A DNA stretch of 64,000 nt from Micromonospora coriariae (lineage in GTDB: Bacteria > Actinomycetota > Actinomycetes > Mycobacteriales > Micromonosporaceae). Positions 16,617 through 25,764 of the stretch are shown here, in pieces. Under the pieces are notes generated by a model, which saw only the letters and a program-made list of their open reading frames with translations, was not told where the DNA came from and did no database searches. The DNA is taken from the NCBI RefSeq assembly GCF_900091455.1, contig NZ_LT607412.1:5952001-6016000 (forward strand), in the 5' to 3' direction. A program made the position numbers and the translations under genes. How positions within the stretch are numbered: the stretch's first letter is position 1; each line of letters begins with the position of its first letter.

Positions 16617-17783
16617 GTGACGACCACTCCCCAGGCGGTCCGCAGGGCATCCCCGCGCACCCGTCGGGCGGCCACCCCGCCCGACCCGGCGCGCCCGCTG
16701 CTGCCCGACGCCGAGCCCGTCCGCCTGCTCGACCCGAGCGGCGCGCCGCTGCCCGCCCGCACCGACTACCCGGAGCCGCCCGTCGAGGCGCTGCGCGAGC
16801 TGTACCGCCGGATGGTGCTCGGCCGCCGGTTCGACACCCAGGCGACGGCCCTGACCAAGCAGGGCCGGCTCGCCGTCTACCCGTCCTCGCGGGGACAGGA
16901 GGCGTGCCAGGTCGCCGCGGTGCTCGCGGTCCGGGACACCGACTGGGTGTTCCCCACCTACCGCGAGTCGATGGCGCTGGTTGCCCGGGGCATCGATCCG
17001 GTCGAGGTGCTCACCCTGCTGCGCGGCGACTGGCACTGCGGCTACGACCCGACAGCGGTCCGGACCGCGCCGCAGTGCACGCCCCTCGCCACCCAGTGCG
17101 TGCACGCCGCCGGGTTGGCGCACGGCGAGGCGTACCAGGGGCGCGACACAGTGGCGCTGGCCTTCATCGGCGACGGCGCGACAAGCGAGGGCGACTTCCA
17201 CGAGGGGATCAACTTCGCCGCCGTGTTCAAGGCGCCGGTGGTCTACTTCGTGCAGAACAACCGGTACGCGATCAGCGTCCCGCTGTCGCGCCAGACCGCC
17301 GCGCCGTCGCTGGCCTACAAGGGGGTCGGCTACGGCGTGCCCAGCGAGCAGGTCGACGGCAACGACCCGGTCGCGGTGCTCGCCGTACTGACCCGCGCCG
17401 TCGCCCACGCACGGGCCGGTAACGGACCGTTCCTGGTGGAGGCGCACACCTACCGGATGGAGCCGCACACCAACGCCGACGACGCGACCCGCTACCGCGA
17501 CGGCGCCGAGGTCGACGCCTGGCGGGACCGGGACCCGGTCACCCGGCTGGAGACGTACCTGCGGGCGCGCGGTGTGCTCGACGACGCGGCGGTCGCGGAG
17601 ATCGCCGAGCAGGCCGAGGCGTACGCGGCGGACCTGCGGACCCGGATGAACGAGGGGCCCACTGTCGACCCGTTGAGCCTCTTCGACCACGTCTACGCCG
17701 AGCCCACGCCGCAGCTGGTGGAGCAGCGCGAGCAGGTCCGCGCCGAGCTCGCCGCCGCGCACGACGAGGAGGGTGACGCCTGA
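16617..17783 (+). CDS. bkdA: Branched-chain 2-oxoacid dehydrogenase E1 alpha
   Basis: A 388-aa thiamine-diphosphate E1 alpha subunit. The TPP motif runs from GDGATSEGD to VQNNRYA, and QEACQVAAV and FPTYRESMALVARG are family signatures. It decarboxylates branched-chain 2-oxoacids and passes the acyl group to the lipoyl E2, supplying isobutyryl-, isovaleryl- and 2-methylbutyryl-CoA for branched fatty acids and polyketides. GTG 16617 has AGGAGG at 16604-16609. The stop overlaps the E1 beta start. Pyruvate as substrate cannot be fully excluded, but the Lrp neighbour and E1 alpha/beta organisation favour branched-chain acids. Confidence 0.92.
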   Translation: MTTTPQAVRRASPRTRRAATPPDPARPLLPDAEPVRLLDPSGAPLPARTDYPEPPVEALRELYRRMVLGRRFDTQATALTKQGRLAVYPSSRGQEACQVAAVLAVRDTDWVFPTYRESMALVARGIDPVEVLTLLRGDWHCGYDPTAVRTAPQCTPLATQCVHAAGLAHGEAYQGRDTVALAFIGDGATSEGDFHEGINFAAVFKAPVVYFVQNNRYAISVPLSRQTAAPSLAYKGVGYGVPSEQVDGNDPVAVLAVLTRAVAHARAGNGPFLVEAHTYRMEPHTNADDATRYRDGAEVDAWRDRDPVTRLETYLRARGVLDDAAVAEIAEQAEAYAADLRTRMNEGPTVDPLSLFDHVYAEPTPQLVEQREQVRAELAAAHDEEGDA

Positions 17784-18796
17784 TGGCCACCACCATGGCG
17801 AAGGCGCTCAACACCGCGCTCGCCGACGCGCTCGCCGCCGACGACCGGGTCGTCGTCTTCGGTGAGGACGTCGGCGCGCTCGGCGGCGTCTTCCGGATCA
17901 CCGACGGCCTGCAGGCCCGCTTCGGCGAGAAGCGCTGCTTCGACACCCCGCTCGCCGAGGCCGGCATCGTCGGCTTCGCCGTCGGCCTGGCCATGTCCGG
18001 GTTGCGGCCGGTGGTCGAGATGCAGTTCGACGCGTTCGCGTACCCGGCCTTCGAGCAGATCGCCTCGCACGTGGCGAAGCTGCGCAACCGCACCAGGGGC
18101 GCGCTGAGCGTGCCGATCGTCATCCGGGTGCCGTACGCGGGCGGGATCGGCGGGGTGGAGCACCACTGCGACTCGTCCGAGGCGTACTACGCGCACACCC
18201 CGGGGCTGAAGGTGGTCACCCCCGCGACGGTGGCCGACGCGTACTCGCTGTTGCGGGAGGCGATCGAGGACCCGGACCCGGTGGTCTTCATGGAGCCCAA
18301 GAAGCTCTACTTCGCCAGCGCCGACGCGGAGCTGCCGGCGCGTACCGAGCCGTTCGGCCGGGCGGTCGTGCGCCGGCCCGGGCGCGACGCCACCCTGGTG
18401 GCGTACGGGCCGGCGGTGCCCGTCGCGCTGGAGGCCGCCGAGGCCGCCCGCGAGGAGGGCTGGGACCTGGAGGTGGTGGACGTGCGCACCATCGTGCCGT
18501 TCGACGACGCCACCATCACCGCCTCCGTCCGGCGAACCGGCCGGTGCGTGGTGATCCAGGAGGCGCCCGGATTCGCCGGCGTCGGCGCGGAGATCGCCGC
18601 CCGGGTGCAGGAGCGCTGCTTCCACGCCCTGCACGCCCCGGTGCTGCGGGTCGCCGGGCTGGACATCCCGTACCCGGCGCCGATGCTGGAGCACACCCAC
18701 CTTCCCGGGGTGGACCGGGTGCTCGACGCGGTGGCCCGGTTGCAGTGGGACGACCAGCCGGACCCGCGCTGGTCCACGCAGGGCAGCGCGGCATGA
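17783..18796 (+). CDS. bkdB: Branched-chain 2-oxoacid dehydrogenase E1 beta
   Basis: A 337-aa transketolase-like E1 beta subunit forming the alpha2-beta2 heterotetramer with the preceding gene. Typical segments are FGEDVGALGGVF, FDTPLAEAGIVGFAVGLAM, EMQFDAFAYPAFEQI, the metal/ion loop region PYAGGIGG and DVRTIVPFDDATI near the C-terminus. Start and stop both overlap the neighbouring genes (TGATG and ATGA), so all three subunits are coupled. Confidence 0.93.
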   Translation: MATTMAKALNTALADALAADDRVVVFGEDVGALGGVFRITDGLQARFGEKRCFDTPLAEAGIVGFAVGLAMSGLRPVVEMQFDAFAYPAFEQIASHVAKLRNRTRGALSVPIVIRVPYAGGIGGVEHHCDSSEAYYAHTPGLKVVTPATVADAYSLLREAIEDPDPVVFMEPKKLYFASADAELPARTEPFGRAVVRRPGRDATLVAYGPAVPVALEAAEAAREEGWDLEVVDVRTIVPFDDATITASVRRTGRCVVIQEAPGFAGVGAEIAARVQERCFHALHAPVLRVAGLDIPYPAPMLEHTHLPGVDRVLDAVARLQWDDQPDPRWSTQGSAA

Positions 18797-20160
18797 CCAC
18801 GGCCGAGCGGACGCAGGTCTTCCTCCTGCCCGACCTGGGCGAGGGGCTGAGCGAGGCGGAGATCGTCGAGTGGCGGGTCGCGGTCGGCGACGTGGTCACG
18901 GTCGACCAGAGCGTGGTGGAGGTGGAGACCGCCAAGGCGGTCGTCGACGTGCCCTGCCCGTACGCCGGGCGGGTGGTCACCCTGCACGGCGCGGCGGGTG
19001 AGGTCCGGCCGGTCGGTCAGCCGTTGATCACCATCGCCCCGCTGAACGGCGGTGACGAGCCGGCCGGGCACGCCACCTACCGCGAGGAGGAGCGCGCGGG
19101 CTCCGGCAACGTGCTGATCGGGTACGGCACCGGGCACGGCGGGACGACCCGACGCCGACGCCGGCCCCGCCTGGCACTGGCCCCCGAGCCCACCGACGTC
19201 GCGTCCGGCGGCGTCTCCGCCCCGGCCGCCGCGAGCAGCCCGGGGGGCGGCACCGAGGCAAACGCCGGTGGCGCCCCGGCCGCCCTGGTCATCTCGCCGA
19301 TCGTCCGGCGGCTGGCCCGCGAGCACGGCGTCGACCTGGGCACTGTGCGGGGCACCGGTCCCGGCGGGGTGATCCGTCGCGCCGACGTGGAGGCGGCGCT
19401 GACCGCGCTCGCCCCCCGGCTGGCGGCCGTGCCGGACCCGCTCGCGACGGCGACACCGGGCAGCGACGGCGATGTGATCGTCCCGCTCACCGGCGTCCGC
19501 AAGGTGATCGCCGACAAGCTCTCCCGCAGCCGGCGGGAGATCCCCGAGGTGACCATCTGGGTCGACGTGGACGCCACCGGACTGCTGGAGACCCGGGCGG
19601 CGATCAACGCGGCGACGCCAGACGCGCCGGTGAGCATCCTGGCCCTGCTGGCCCGGATCTGTCTCTCCGGTCTGCGCAGGTTCCCGCAGCTCAACGCCCG
19701 GGTCGACACCGAAGCCCAGCGGATCGTCCAGTCCGCCGGGGTGCACCTGGGCATCGCCGCGCAGACCGACCGGGGCCTGCTGGTGCCGGTGCTGCGCGAC
19801 GCCCAGCGGCTCACCACCGCCGAGCTGGCCGCGGAACTGGCGGCCACCACCGCCGCGGCGCGTGCGGGCACCCTGGCGCCGGCCCGACTGACCGGCGGCA
19901 CCTTCACCCTGAACAACTACGGGGTGTTCGGCGTGGACGGCTCCACACCGATCATCAACCATCCCGAGGCGGCGCTGCTCGGCGTGGGGCGGATCGTGGA
20001 CAAGCCGTGGGTGGTGGACGGGCAGCTCGCCGTGCGCAAGGTGACCCAGCTCAGCCTCACCTTCGACCACCGGGTCTGCGACGGTGGCGTGGCCGGTGGA
20101 TTCCTGCGGCACGTCGCCGACTGCGTGGAACGGCCGGCGCTGCTGATCGCCGCCGTCTGA
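18793..20160 (+). CDS. bkdC: Dihydrolipoamide acyltransferase E2 of the branched-chain complex
   Basis: A 455-aa E2 core. One lipoyl domain (residues about 8-85; lipoyl Lys in VEVETAKAVVDV), a basic/Ala-Pro linker, a peripheral subunit-binding domain (SPIVRRLAREHGVDL...GTGPGGVIRRADVEAA) and a catalytic domain ending in the acyltransferase motif FDHRVCDGG. ATG 18793 overlaps the E1 beta stop. No E3 gene follows, so dihydrolipoyl dehydrogenase must be supplied from elsewhere. Confidence 0.93.
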   Translation: MTTAERTQVFLLPDLGEGLSEAEIVEWRVAVGDVVTVDQSVVEVETAKAVVDVPCPYAGRVVTLHGAAGEVRPVGQPLITIAPLNGGDEPAGHATYREEERAGSGNVLIGYGTGHGGTTRRRRRPRLALAPEPTDVASGGVSAPAAASSPGGGTEANAGGAPAALVISPIVRRLAREHGVDLGTVRGTGPGGVIRRADVEAALTALAPRLAAVPDPLATATPGSDGDVIVPLTGVRKVIADKLSRSRREIPEVTIWVDVDATGLLETRAAINAATPDAPVSILALLARICLSGLRRFPQLNARVDTEAQRIVQSAGVHLGIAAQTDRGLLVPVLRDAQRLTTAELAAELAATTAAARAGTLAPARLTGGTFTLNNYGVFGVDGSTPIINHPEAALLGVGRIVDKPWVVDGQLAVRKVTQLSLTFDHRVCDGGVAGGFLRHVADCVERPALLIAAV

Positions 20161-20287
20161 CCCGACGTACCCCGGCCCCGGTGCTGCCCGTGCGGCGCCG
20201 GGGCCGGCGCACGCCCGGGGTTTCCCTGATGCGTGATCGGGAAGTCGGCCCCGCGGAGTGCACCGCCGCGTCGAAGGGAGCCGGCTC

Positions 20288-21964
20288 GTGGCGTACCAGG
20301 TGCCCAACGCGTTCCGGGAGCGCCGGCCCGCCTCGGCGGGCGCGCCGCTCTACTGCGACGCGCGGGAGTACGGGTTGTGCGGCGACGGCCGGACCAACGA
20401 CCAGCCGGCGCTGGCCGCTCTCGTGGACCGGCTCGGCGACGGGTACGCGGCGGACGGGCGTGCCCGCGTCATCTACTGCCCACCGGGCATCTACTCGATC
20501 CGGGACGCCGGCACGGCGTGGCGCAGCGGTGTCTCGCTGGTCGGGGCCGGGTCGGCGGCGACCCGGTTCCTGCTCAGCAACGAGGGCAACCGGGTCGACC
20601 CGACCCCGTTGGCGTACTGGACCGTCCTGCAGCACGGCGCCGGCCGGGACCGGCACATCGCCGACTGCACCTTCGCCGACTTCGAGATCGACGGCGCCGG
20701 CGTGGCGATGGCCGAGTACAACTACCTGGCCAAGGGCCTCGGCCTCCAGTACGTGGTGCGCGGCGTGTTCCGCAACCTCTACATCCACCACACCGCGGCC
20801 ACCGGGCTGGGTTGCGACTTCCTACAGGACAGCCTGATCGACGGTGTGGTGGTGGTCGGCTGTGGCCGGCTGGACAACGGCGAGCAGATCGGCGGCGCGG
20901 GAATCGGGGTCGGCATCGGCGGCTGGGGCGGCGTGGAAAGGCTGACCATCGCCAACTGCACCACGCTGGCCAACGGCACCAACGGGATCTTCCTGGAACT
21001 CCAGAAGGACTACTGGGCCCGACCCCGGGGCTACCGCATCGTCGGCTGCCACAGCCAGGGCAACCGGTTCGGCATCTCCGACTGGGGCGCGGACGGGCTG
21101 ATCGTCTCCGCCTGCACGATGGCCGACAACCTGGAGGCCGGCTTCGACGTCTCGGCCGAGGGCACCGCCGGCGTGGCCGGCCGGGGTGGGCTGCTCACCG
21201 ACTGCGTCATCGACGGCAACATCAGGAACGGGATCAGCATCGGCAACACCCCTGGCCCCTACACCGTTCGGGGCAACCGGATCAGCGGCAATGGCCGGTA
21301 CGGCTACCACGGGCATGACCTCGGGCACGGTTACCGGGGACCGGCACGGGACGTGGTGATGGAGAGCAACGAGTTCTGGGGCAATGGACTGGACGCGGTC
21401 CGGGTCGACCATCCGATGGTCGACGCGGTACTGCTCAACAACCGGATCCGCAACAATGGCCGGCAGTTCGCCGAGGCGGCCGGCGGTGCCGGCGAGACGG
21501 TCCGCTACAGCGAGCGGTCCCTGGTGGACCGGGCGGCCGACTGGCCGCACGACGGGCACCGGGGCAAGGTGCTGCGGGTCGGGCGATCCGTGGCGCTGGT
21601 CGCCTCGAACACCGGCGACGAACTCACCCTCGCCCCGGTTCGCCCCGACGCCTTGAGCGCGTGGAGCGGGGACATCCCGCCGCCGGGCAGCCGGTACGAG
21701 CTGTCCCCGGCGCCCGCGCGGCGGGCCGGCATCACCATCGACGCGGCGTTCGACTCGGCGACGATCCGGGGCAACCGGATCTGGGACAGCCAGGAGACCC
21801 GAACCCAGACCGACGGGCTGTGGATCACCGAGCGGGGCAGCTGCGTCGACTGCCGGGTCGAGGGGAACGACCTCGGCGGCAACGCCGACCAGGGGATGCG
21901 GCTGGACACCCCGCCGGTGGGCGGGCGCTGGCGCGACAACCACGACGACAGCGACTGGGGATGA
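20288..21964 (+). CDS. Right-handed parallel beta-helix (pectate-lyase-like) protein
   Basis: A 558-aa protein with repeated coils of the pectate-lyase type (DCTFADFEIDGAG, NRFGISDWGADGL, GNIRNGISIGNTP, NRISGNGRYGY, NNRIRNNGR, GNRIWDSQE). The N-terminal CDAREYGLCGDGRTNDQPAL resembles the opening of pectate-lyase-superfamily proteins. No signal peptide is seen. It may bind or cleave a polysaccharide, but catalytic residues cannot be assigned. GTG 20288 is chosen because GAAGGGAG lies 8 nt upstream; the ATG at 20258 would put that site inside the gene. The stop is followed by a hairpin. Confidence 0.8.
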   Translation: MAYQVPNAFRERRPASAGAPLYCDAREYGLCGDGRTNDQPALAALVDRLGDGYAADGRARVIYCPPGIYSIRDAGTAWRSGVSLVGAGSAATRFLLSNEGNRVDPTPLAYWTVLQHGAGRDRHIADCTFADFEIDGAGVAMAEYNYLAKGLGLQYVVRGVFRNLYIHHTAATGLGCDFLQDSLIDGVVVVGCGRLDNGEQIGGAGIGVGIGGWGGVERLTIANCTTLANGTNGIFLELQKDYWARPRGYRIVGCHSQGNRFGISDWGADGLIVSACTMADNLEAGFDVSAEGTAGVAGRGGLLTDCVIDGNIRNGISIGNTPGPYTVRGNRISGNGRYGYHGHDLGHGYRGPARDVVMESNEFWGNGLDAVRVDHPMVDAVLLNNRIRNNGRQFAEAAGGAGETVRYSERSLVDRAADWPHDGHRGKVLRVGRSVALVASNTGDELTLAPVRPDALSAWSGDIPPPGSRYELSPAPARRAGITIDAAFDSATIRGNRIWDSQETRTQTDGLWITERGSCVDCRVEGNDLGGNADQGMRLDTPPVGGRWRDNHDDSDWG

Positions 21965-21966
21965 GC

Positions 21967-21996
21967 GGCGGCGGCGGCCGGAGTGCACCGGCCGCC
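21967..21996. terminator. Bidirectional hairpin terminator
   Basis: GGCGGCGGCCGG (21967-21978) and CCGGCCGCCGCC (21985-21996) form a perfect 12-bp stem with a 6-nt loop between two convergent genes. Confidence 0.75.
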
Positions 21997-22016
21997 GCCA
22001 CCGTCGTCAGGACCTG

Positions 22017-24122
22017 TCAGCCGGCCAGACCGGCCACCGGGTCGGGATCCAGCACGACAGTCGCCGTGCCGGTCTGCGGCGGTACGCCCGGCTCGGTCGG
22101 CGCGTCGGTGTACTCCGCGACGAAGACCGCTGTGAGGTTGTCCGCCCCGCCGTGCCCACCGTCGACGAAGGTGGTGATGGTGCCGGCGCACCCGGTCGCC
22201 GAGGAGAGCGGATGCCCGTGCTCGTCATGGCCGAGCACGTAGGTGACCTTCACGCGGGAGCAGTCCACCGGCAGGTCGTCGGTGACCTTGACCTGGTACG
22301 CGACCGTCTGCCCGAACTGGAAGGGCTGCCCCGCCACCGGGGTGACGAACTCGACGATCGGCGCGCGCGGCCCGACCAGCAGCGGCAGGGTCGCCGCGGC
22401 GGAGCGTCCGGTGCGGTCGGTGACCTTCAGCGTGGGGGTGTACGAGCCGTTCTCCTGGAAGGTCCAGGTCGGGTACCGCTCGGTGCTGTCCACCGAGCCG
22501 TCCGCGTTGAAGTCCCACGCGTACCGCAGCGCGTCACCGTCCGGGTCGGTGGTGCCGGCGCTGGAGAAGGTCACGGTCAGCGGTGCCTGGCCGGCCGTCG
22601 GGTCGGCGCTGATCTTCGGGATCGGCGTCCGGTTGCCCCGGACGAAGTCGATCCGGGACAGCTGGGCGTCCGGGTTCTCGGCGAAGTAGCCGTCGCCGTA
22701 CTCCAGCACGTAGAGCGCGCCGTCCGGGCCGAACTCCATGTCCATCGGATTGTCCACCACCAGCGACGGCACCACCGGCCGGATGTCCTTCACGTCGCCG
22801 TCGGAGTCGAGGCGGAACTCCTTGATGTAGTCCCGGGTCCACTCGTAGAACAGCGGCACCCCGTCGTAGTAGGCCGGCCACCGGGTGCGCGAGGTGCTGG
22901 TTCCGTCGTAGTCGTACGCCGGGCCGCCCATCGGCCCGATGCCGCCGGTGCCCAACTGGGGGAACTCCCCGGAGGCGGCGGACGGGTACCAGACCTGCGG
23001 CTGCTCGACCGGCGGCAGCCGCCGCTTGCCGGTGTTGTGGGGTGAGTCGTTGACCGGGCGCTTGCAGTTGAACTTCGCGCCGGACTCGCCGGTGGCGAAG
23101 TCGTAGTCGCGGTACGCGATGCCCGGTGTCACGCAGTACGGCCAGCCGTAGTTCGCCGGCTTGTCGATGAGCATCCACCGGCCGTGCCCGGCGGGCCCGC
23201 GCTCGGGATTGGACGAGGACGCGTCCGGGGAGTAGTCGCCCAGGTAGACGTCATCGGTGCGCCTGTCGACGGCGAACCGGAACGCGTTGCGCAGGCCCAT
23301 CGCGTAGATCTCCGGGCGGGTCTGCGGCGTACCCGGCTTGAACAGGTTGCCGGCCGGCACCGTGTAGCCGCCGCCCGGTTTCACCTTGATGCGTAGCAGC
23401 TTGCCGCGCAGGTCGTTGGTGTTGGCCGAGGTGCGCTGGGCGTCGAACGCCGGGTTCCGGTCGGCCCGCTCGTCGATCGGGATGTAACCGTCGGAGAAGA
23501 ACGGGTTCGTGTCGTCGCCGGTCGACAGGTACAGGTTGCCCTTGCTGTCGAAGTCGATCTGACCGCCGACGTGACAGCAGATGCCCCGGTCGGTGGCCAC
23601 GTCGATGATCTGCTGCTCGGTGCCGAGGTTCAGCTTCATCCCGTCCAGCTTGAACCGGGACAGCCGCAGCGCCCCCCGGAACCGCTGCCAGTCCGCCTCG
23701 GTGCCGACCAGCGGCGCGTCCCCCTCGTTGACGTCGGGGGTGGCCGGGTCGTCCACCGGCGTGTTCAGCGGCGGCGAGTAGTAGAGGTAGACCCACTTGT
23801 TCTGGGCGAAGTTGGGGTCGATGGCGACCCCCTGCAGCCCCTCCTCGTCGTGCTCGTACACCGGGATGTCGGCGGCGAGGGTGTTCAGCCCGGTGCGCGG
23901 GTCGTGGATGCGGACCTCGCCGGTGCGGGAGGTGTGCAGCACCCGCAGGTCGGGCAGGACGGCGAGGCTCATCGGCTCGCCCGGGAAGTCGTTCAGTGTC
24001 ACCTTCTGGAAGCTGCTGTCCGGTGGTGCGGCAGCCGGCGCGGGCGCGGCGGCGGCCGCCGGTGGCGCGGCCAGGCCGGCCGTCACCAGCAGCAGGGCGG
24101 ACACGAATGCGGTCCTGTTCAT
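22017..24122 (-). CDS. Secreted PQQ-type sugar dehydrogenase-like propeller with PKD domain
   Basis: A 701-aa exported protein. Signal peptide MNRTAFVSALLLVTAG to about residue 30; a glucose/sorbosone-dehydrogenase-like propeller over about residues 38-420 (YEHDEEGLQGVAIDPNF, RGICCHVGGQIDFDSKGNLY, PEIYAMGLRNAFRFAVD, GPDGALYVLEYGDGYF); then a PKD domain (about 495-585; YAWDFNADGSVDS) and a further C-terminal beta domain. Whether PQQ is bound is not clear. The ATG at 24120-24122 has GGGGGA upstream. It lies 23 nt downstream of the isomerase-like gene, so the two form an operon. Such pairs usually act on extracellular carbohydrates (inference). Confidence 0.88.
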   Translation of the reverse strand: MNRTAFVSALLLVTAGLAAPPAAAAAPAPAAAPPDSSFQKVTLNDFPGEPMSLAVLPDLRVLHTSRTGEVRIHDPRTGLNTLAADIPVYEHDEEGLQGVAIDPNFAQNKWVYLYYSPPLNTPVDDPATPDVNEGDAPLVGTEADWQRFRGALRLSRFKLDGMKLNLGTEQQIIDVATDRGICCHVGGQIDFDSKGNLYLSTGDDTNPFFSDGYIPIDERADRNPAFDAQRTSANTNDLRGKLLRIKVKPGGGYTVPAGNLFKPGTPQTRPEIYAMGLRNAFRFAVDRRTDDVYLGDYSPDASSSNPERGPAGHGRWMLIDKPANYGWPYCVTPGIAYRDYDFATGESGAKFNCKRPVNDSPHNTGKRRLPPVEQPQVWYPSAASGEFPQLGTGGIGPMGGPAYDYDGTSTSRTRWPAYYDGVPLFYEWTRDYIKEFRLDSDGDVKDIRPVVPSLVVDNPMDMEFGPDGALYVLEYGDGYFAENPDAQLSRIDFVRGNRTPIPKISADPTAGQAPLTVTFSSAGTTDPDGDALRYAWDFNADGSVDSTERYPTWTFQENGSYTPTLKVTDRTGRSAAATLPLLVGPRAPIVEFVTPVAGQPFQFGQTVAYQVKVTDDLPVDCSRVKVTYVLGHDEHGHPLSSATGCAGTITTFVDGGHGGADNLTAVFVAEYTDAPTEPGVPPQTGTATVVLDPDPVAGLAG

Positions 24123-24145
24123 CAGGTCGTCCCCCGAGGTGGTCG

Positions 24146-25102
24146 TCAGTACCGGAGTGAGGCGAGAAAGTCGAAGCCGACCCGGGCGGTGTCCAGGGCG
24201 TCGGCGGGAGCACGCGGCGGGGTGCCCGCGTCGTCGCGCTCCACGATGTACTCCTCGATGCCCGCCTCCCGCTCGTGGGCGAAGATCCGCCCGAAGTCGA
24301 TGACGCCGTCGCCGAGGTCGGCGAAGCCACCCTCGACGTCGAGGTCCTTGACGTGCACCTGGCGGATCCGGCCGCGGTTGGCCCGGATCACGTCGACCGG
24401 GTCGTGGGCGCCCCGCCAGGCCCAGTAGAGGTCGAGTTCGAAGTGGACCAGTCGCGGGTCGGTCTGCCTGGTGAGGATGTCGAAGCCGGTCGAGGAGTCG
24501 GTCAGCGGCACGAACTCCAGTTGGTGGTTGTGGTAGCCGAAGTCCAGCCCGGCGCGCTCGGCGAGCCGACCGGCCTGGTTCAGGTCCCGGGCGAGGGCGC
24601 GGTAGACGGCGGGGTCCCGGATCGGGCGCCCCTGCGCGTCGCGACCGAAGTACGGGTGGACGATCTTCTTGCAGCCCAGCGTGTTCGCGTCGGCCAGGAC
24701 GCGTTCCCAGGTGGCGGCGTCGAACGGCTGCGGGATGCCGGTGTGCCCGGAGGTGGACCGCAGCCCTGCCTCGTCCAGCGCGGCCCGGAACTGTGCCGCG
24801 GTACGCCCGACGAAGCCGGCGTGCTCCACCCGCCGGTAGCCGATCCGCCGCAGTGCGGCCAGGGTGCCGGGCAGGTCGGCGGCGAGCTGGTCGCGCACCG
24901 TGTAGAGCTGGATGCTGATCCGGTCCACCGGCACCCGGCGCCGACCGTGGGAATGTCCGGCCGGCGTGGCGGCGGCCGGGCCGGCGAGCAGGCCGGCGGT
25001 GCCGAGGGCGGCGGCGGAGACGGTCGCGGCGCGGAGCAGGCCGCGTCGGCTGACCGGCTCGGACGCCGGTGCCAACTCCGGTCCGTTGGTCTGTTGATCC
25101 AT
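24146..25102 (-). CDS. Tat-exported sugar phosphate isomerase/epimerase-like TIM-barrel protein
   Basis: A 318-aa protein with a twin-arginine signal (SRRGLLRAATVSAAALG, cut near AAATPAG) and a xylose-isomerase-like TIM barrel (ISIQLYTVRDQL, VEHAGF, KKIVHPYFG, LDFGYHNHQLEF, HFELDLYWAW, IRQVHVKDLD, EYIVERDDA). The Glu, His and Asp residues in these segments are the usual metal ligands. Export of a folded, metal-loaded enzyme fits the Tat signal. It is the first gene of the operon with the sugar-dehydrogenase-like protein. ATG at 25100-25102 after GGAAGGGA. Confidence 0.87.
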   Translation of the reverse strand: MDQQTNGPELAPASEPVSRRGLLRAATVSAAALGTAGLLAGPAAATPAGHSHGRRRVPVDRISIQLYTVRDQLAADLPGTLAALRRIGYRRVEHAGFVGRTAAQFRAALDEAGLRSTSGHTGIPQPFDAATWERVLADANTLGCKKIVHPYFGRDAQGRPIRDPAVYRALARDLNQAGRLAERAGLDFGYHNHQLEFVPLTDSSTGFDILTRQTDPRLVHFELDLYWAWRGAHDPVDVIRANRGRIRQVHVKDLDVEGGFADLGDGVIDFGRIFAHEREAGIEEYIVERDDAGTPPRAPADALDTARVGFDFLASLRY

Positions 25103-25764
25103 GGTGGTGGTCCCTTCCTGACGGCTGGCACGCCGTCGGCGGAGGTCGACCGGCTGCCGCCCTGCGGGCGCGCCGAACCGGCCGGATCGGGGATCCGGCG
25201 GGACGATGGCGGACGGCGCGCGGGTGCGGCCCGGACCTGTCGGGAGCGGAACACGGCGACCCGGCAGGGTGGCGGCGGCGATCGACGAATGGGCAACCTT
25301 CTATCTGAATCGCGACCTTACCCTTGCCTCCGGACGAAGGCAAAGCTTCGTCTCGATCAGCAGAAGTTTCGCTCCAGTCGACAAAAGTCCGTCCTGGTGA
25401 TGCGCGACCTGCCCGGACCTCCTTTCGCGTGCGCCGACGCCACCCGGGCGCGGTCGAGCGACGTACGGCCCGCTCGTGGGATTCCTCCCCGTCCTACCCG
25501 GGACGAAAGCCGCAACGGTGGCAGAAAGTGCAAGCTCGCTGTGGTCGGGCTCGGACGGGACGCCCCGGGTCGGGTGGGGTCGGGCCGGGCGGAGTCGGTC
25601 GGTGTCGCTCAGGCTGGGCCGGTCATGCCTTTGTTTCGCCAATTGACTCAGCGCCGGAAAACGCGCCGATAAATGCGCCGCCGATTATTTCCGAATGGGA
25701 TGGGCACGCCGACCGAGGCGGCGAGAATGTGGCAGAGGGAAGCCGAAAACGGGGGGACTGAAAC
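25103..25764. other. 662-bp divergent intergenic region
   Basis: No credible coding sequence is seen here. It separates the isomerase operon from the L,D-transpeptidase and must hold both promoters. It has patches richer in A+T than the surroundings (about 25285-25400 and 25620-25760), a small stem-loop GACGAAG (25333-25339) with CTTCGTC (25346-25352), and a TTGACT at 25643-25648 that could be a -35 element of the transpeptidase promoter. The -10 is not clear. Confidence 0.5.

Noticed and set aside
22017..25343. Single giant gene spanning the sugar dehydrogenase and the isomerase on the minus strand
   Set aside because: The dehydrogenase has its own signal peptide and ribosome site at 24122. 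The upstream part of that frame is a non-coding reading of the isomerase gene.
25333..25352. Stem-loop GACGAAG/CTTCGTC as an operator or terminator
   Set aside because: The stem is only 7 bp and its position, 230 bp from the isomerase start, fits no clear function; kept only as a note on the intergenic region.
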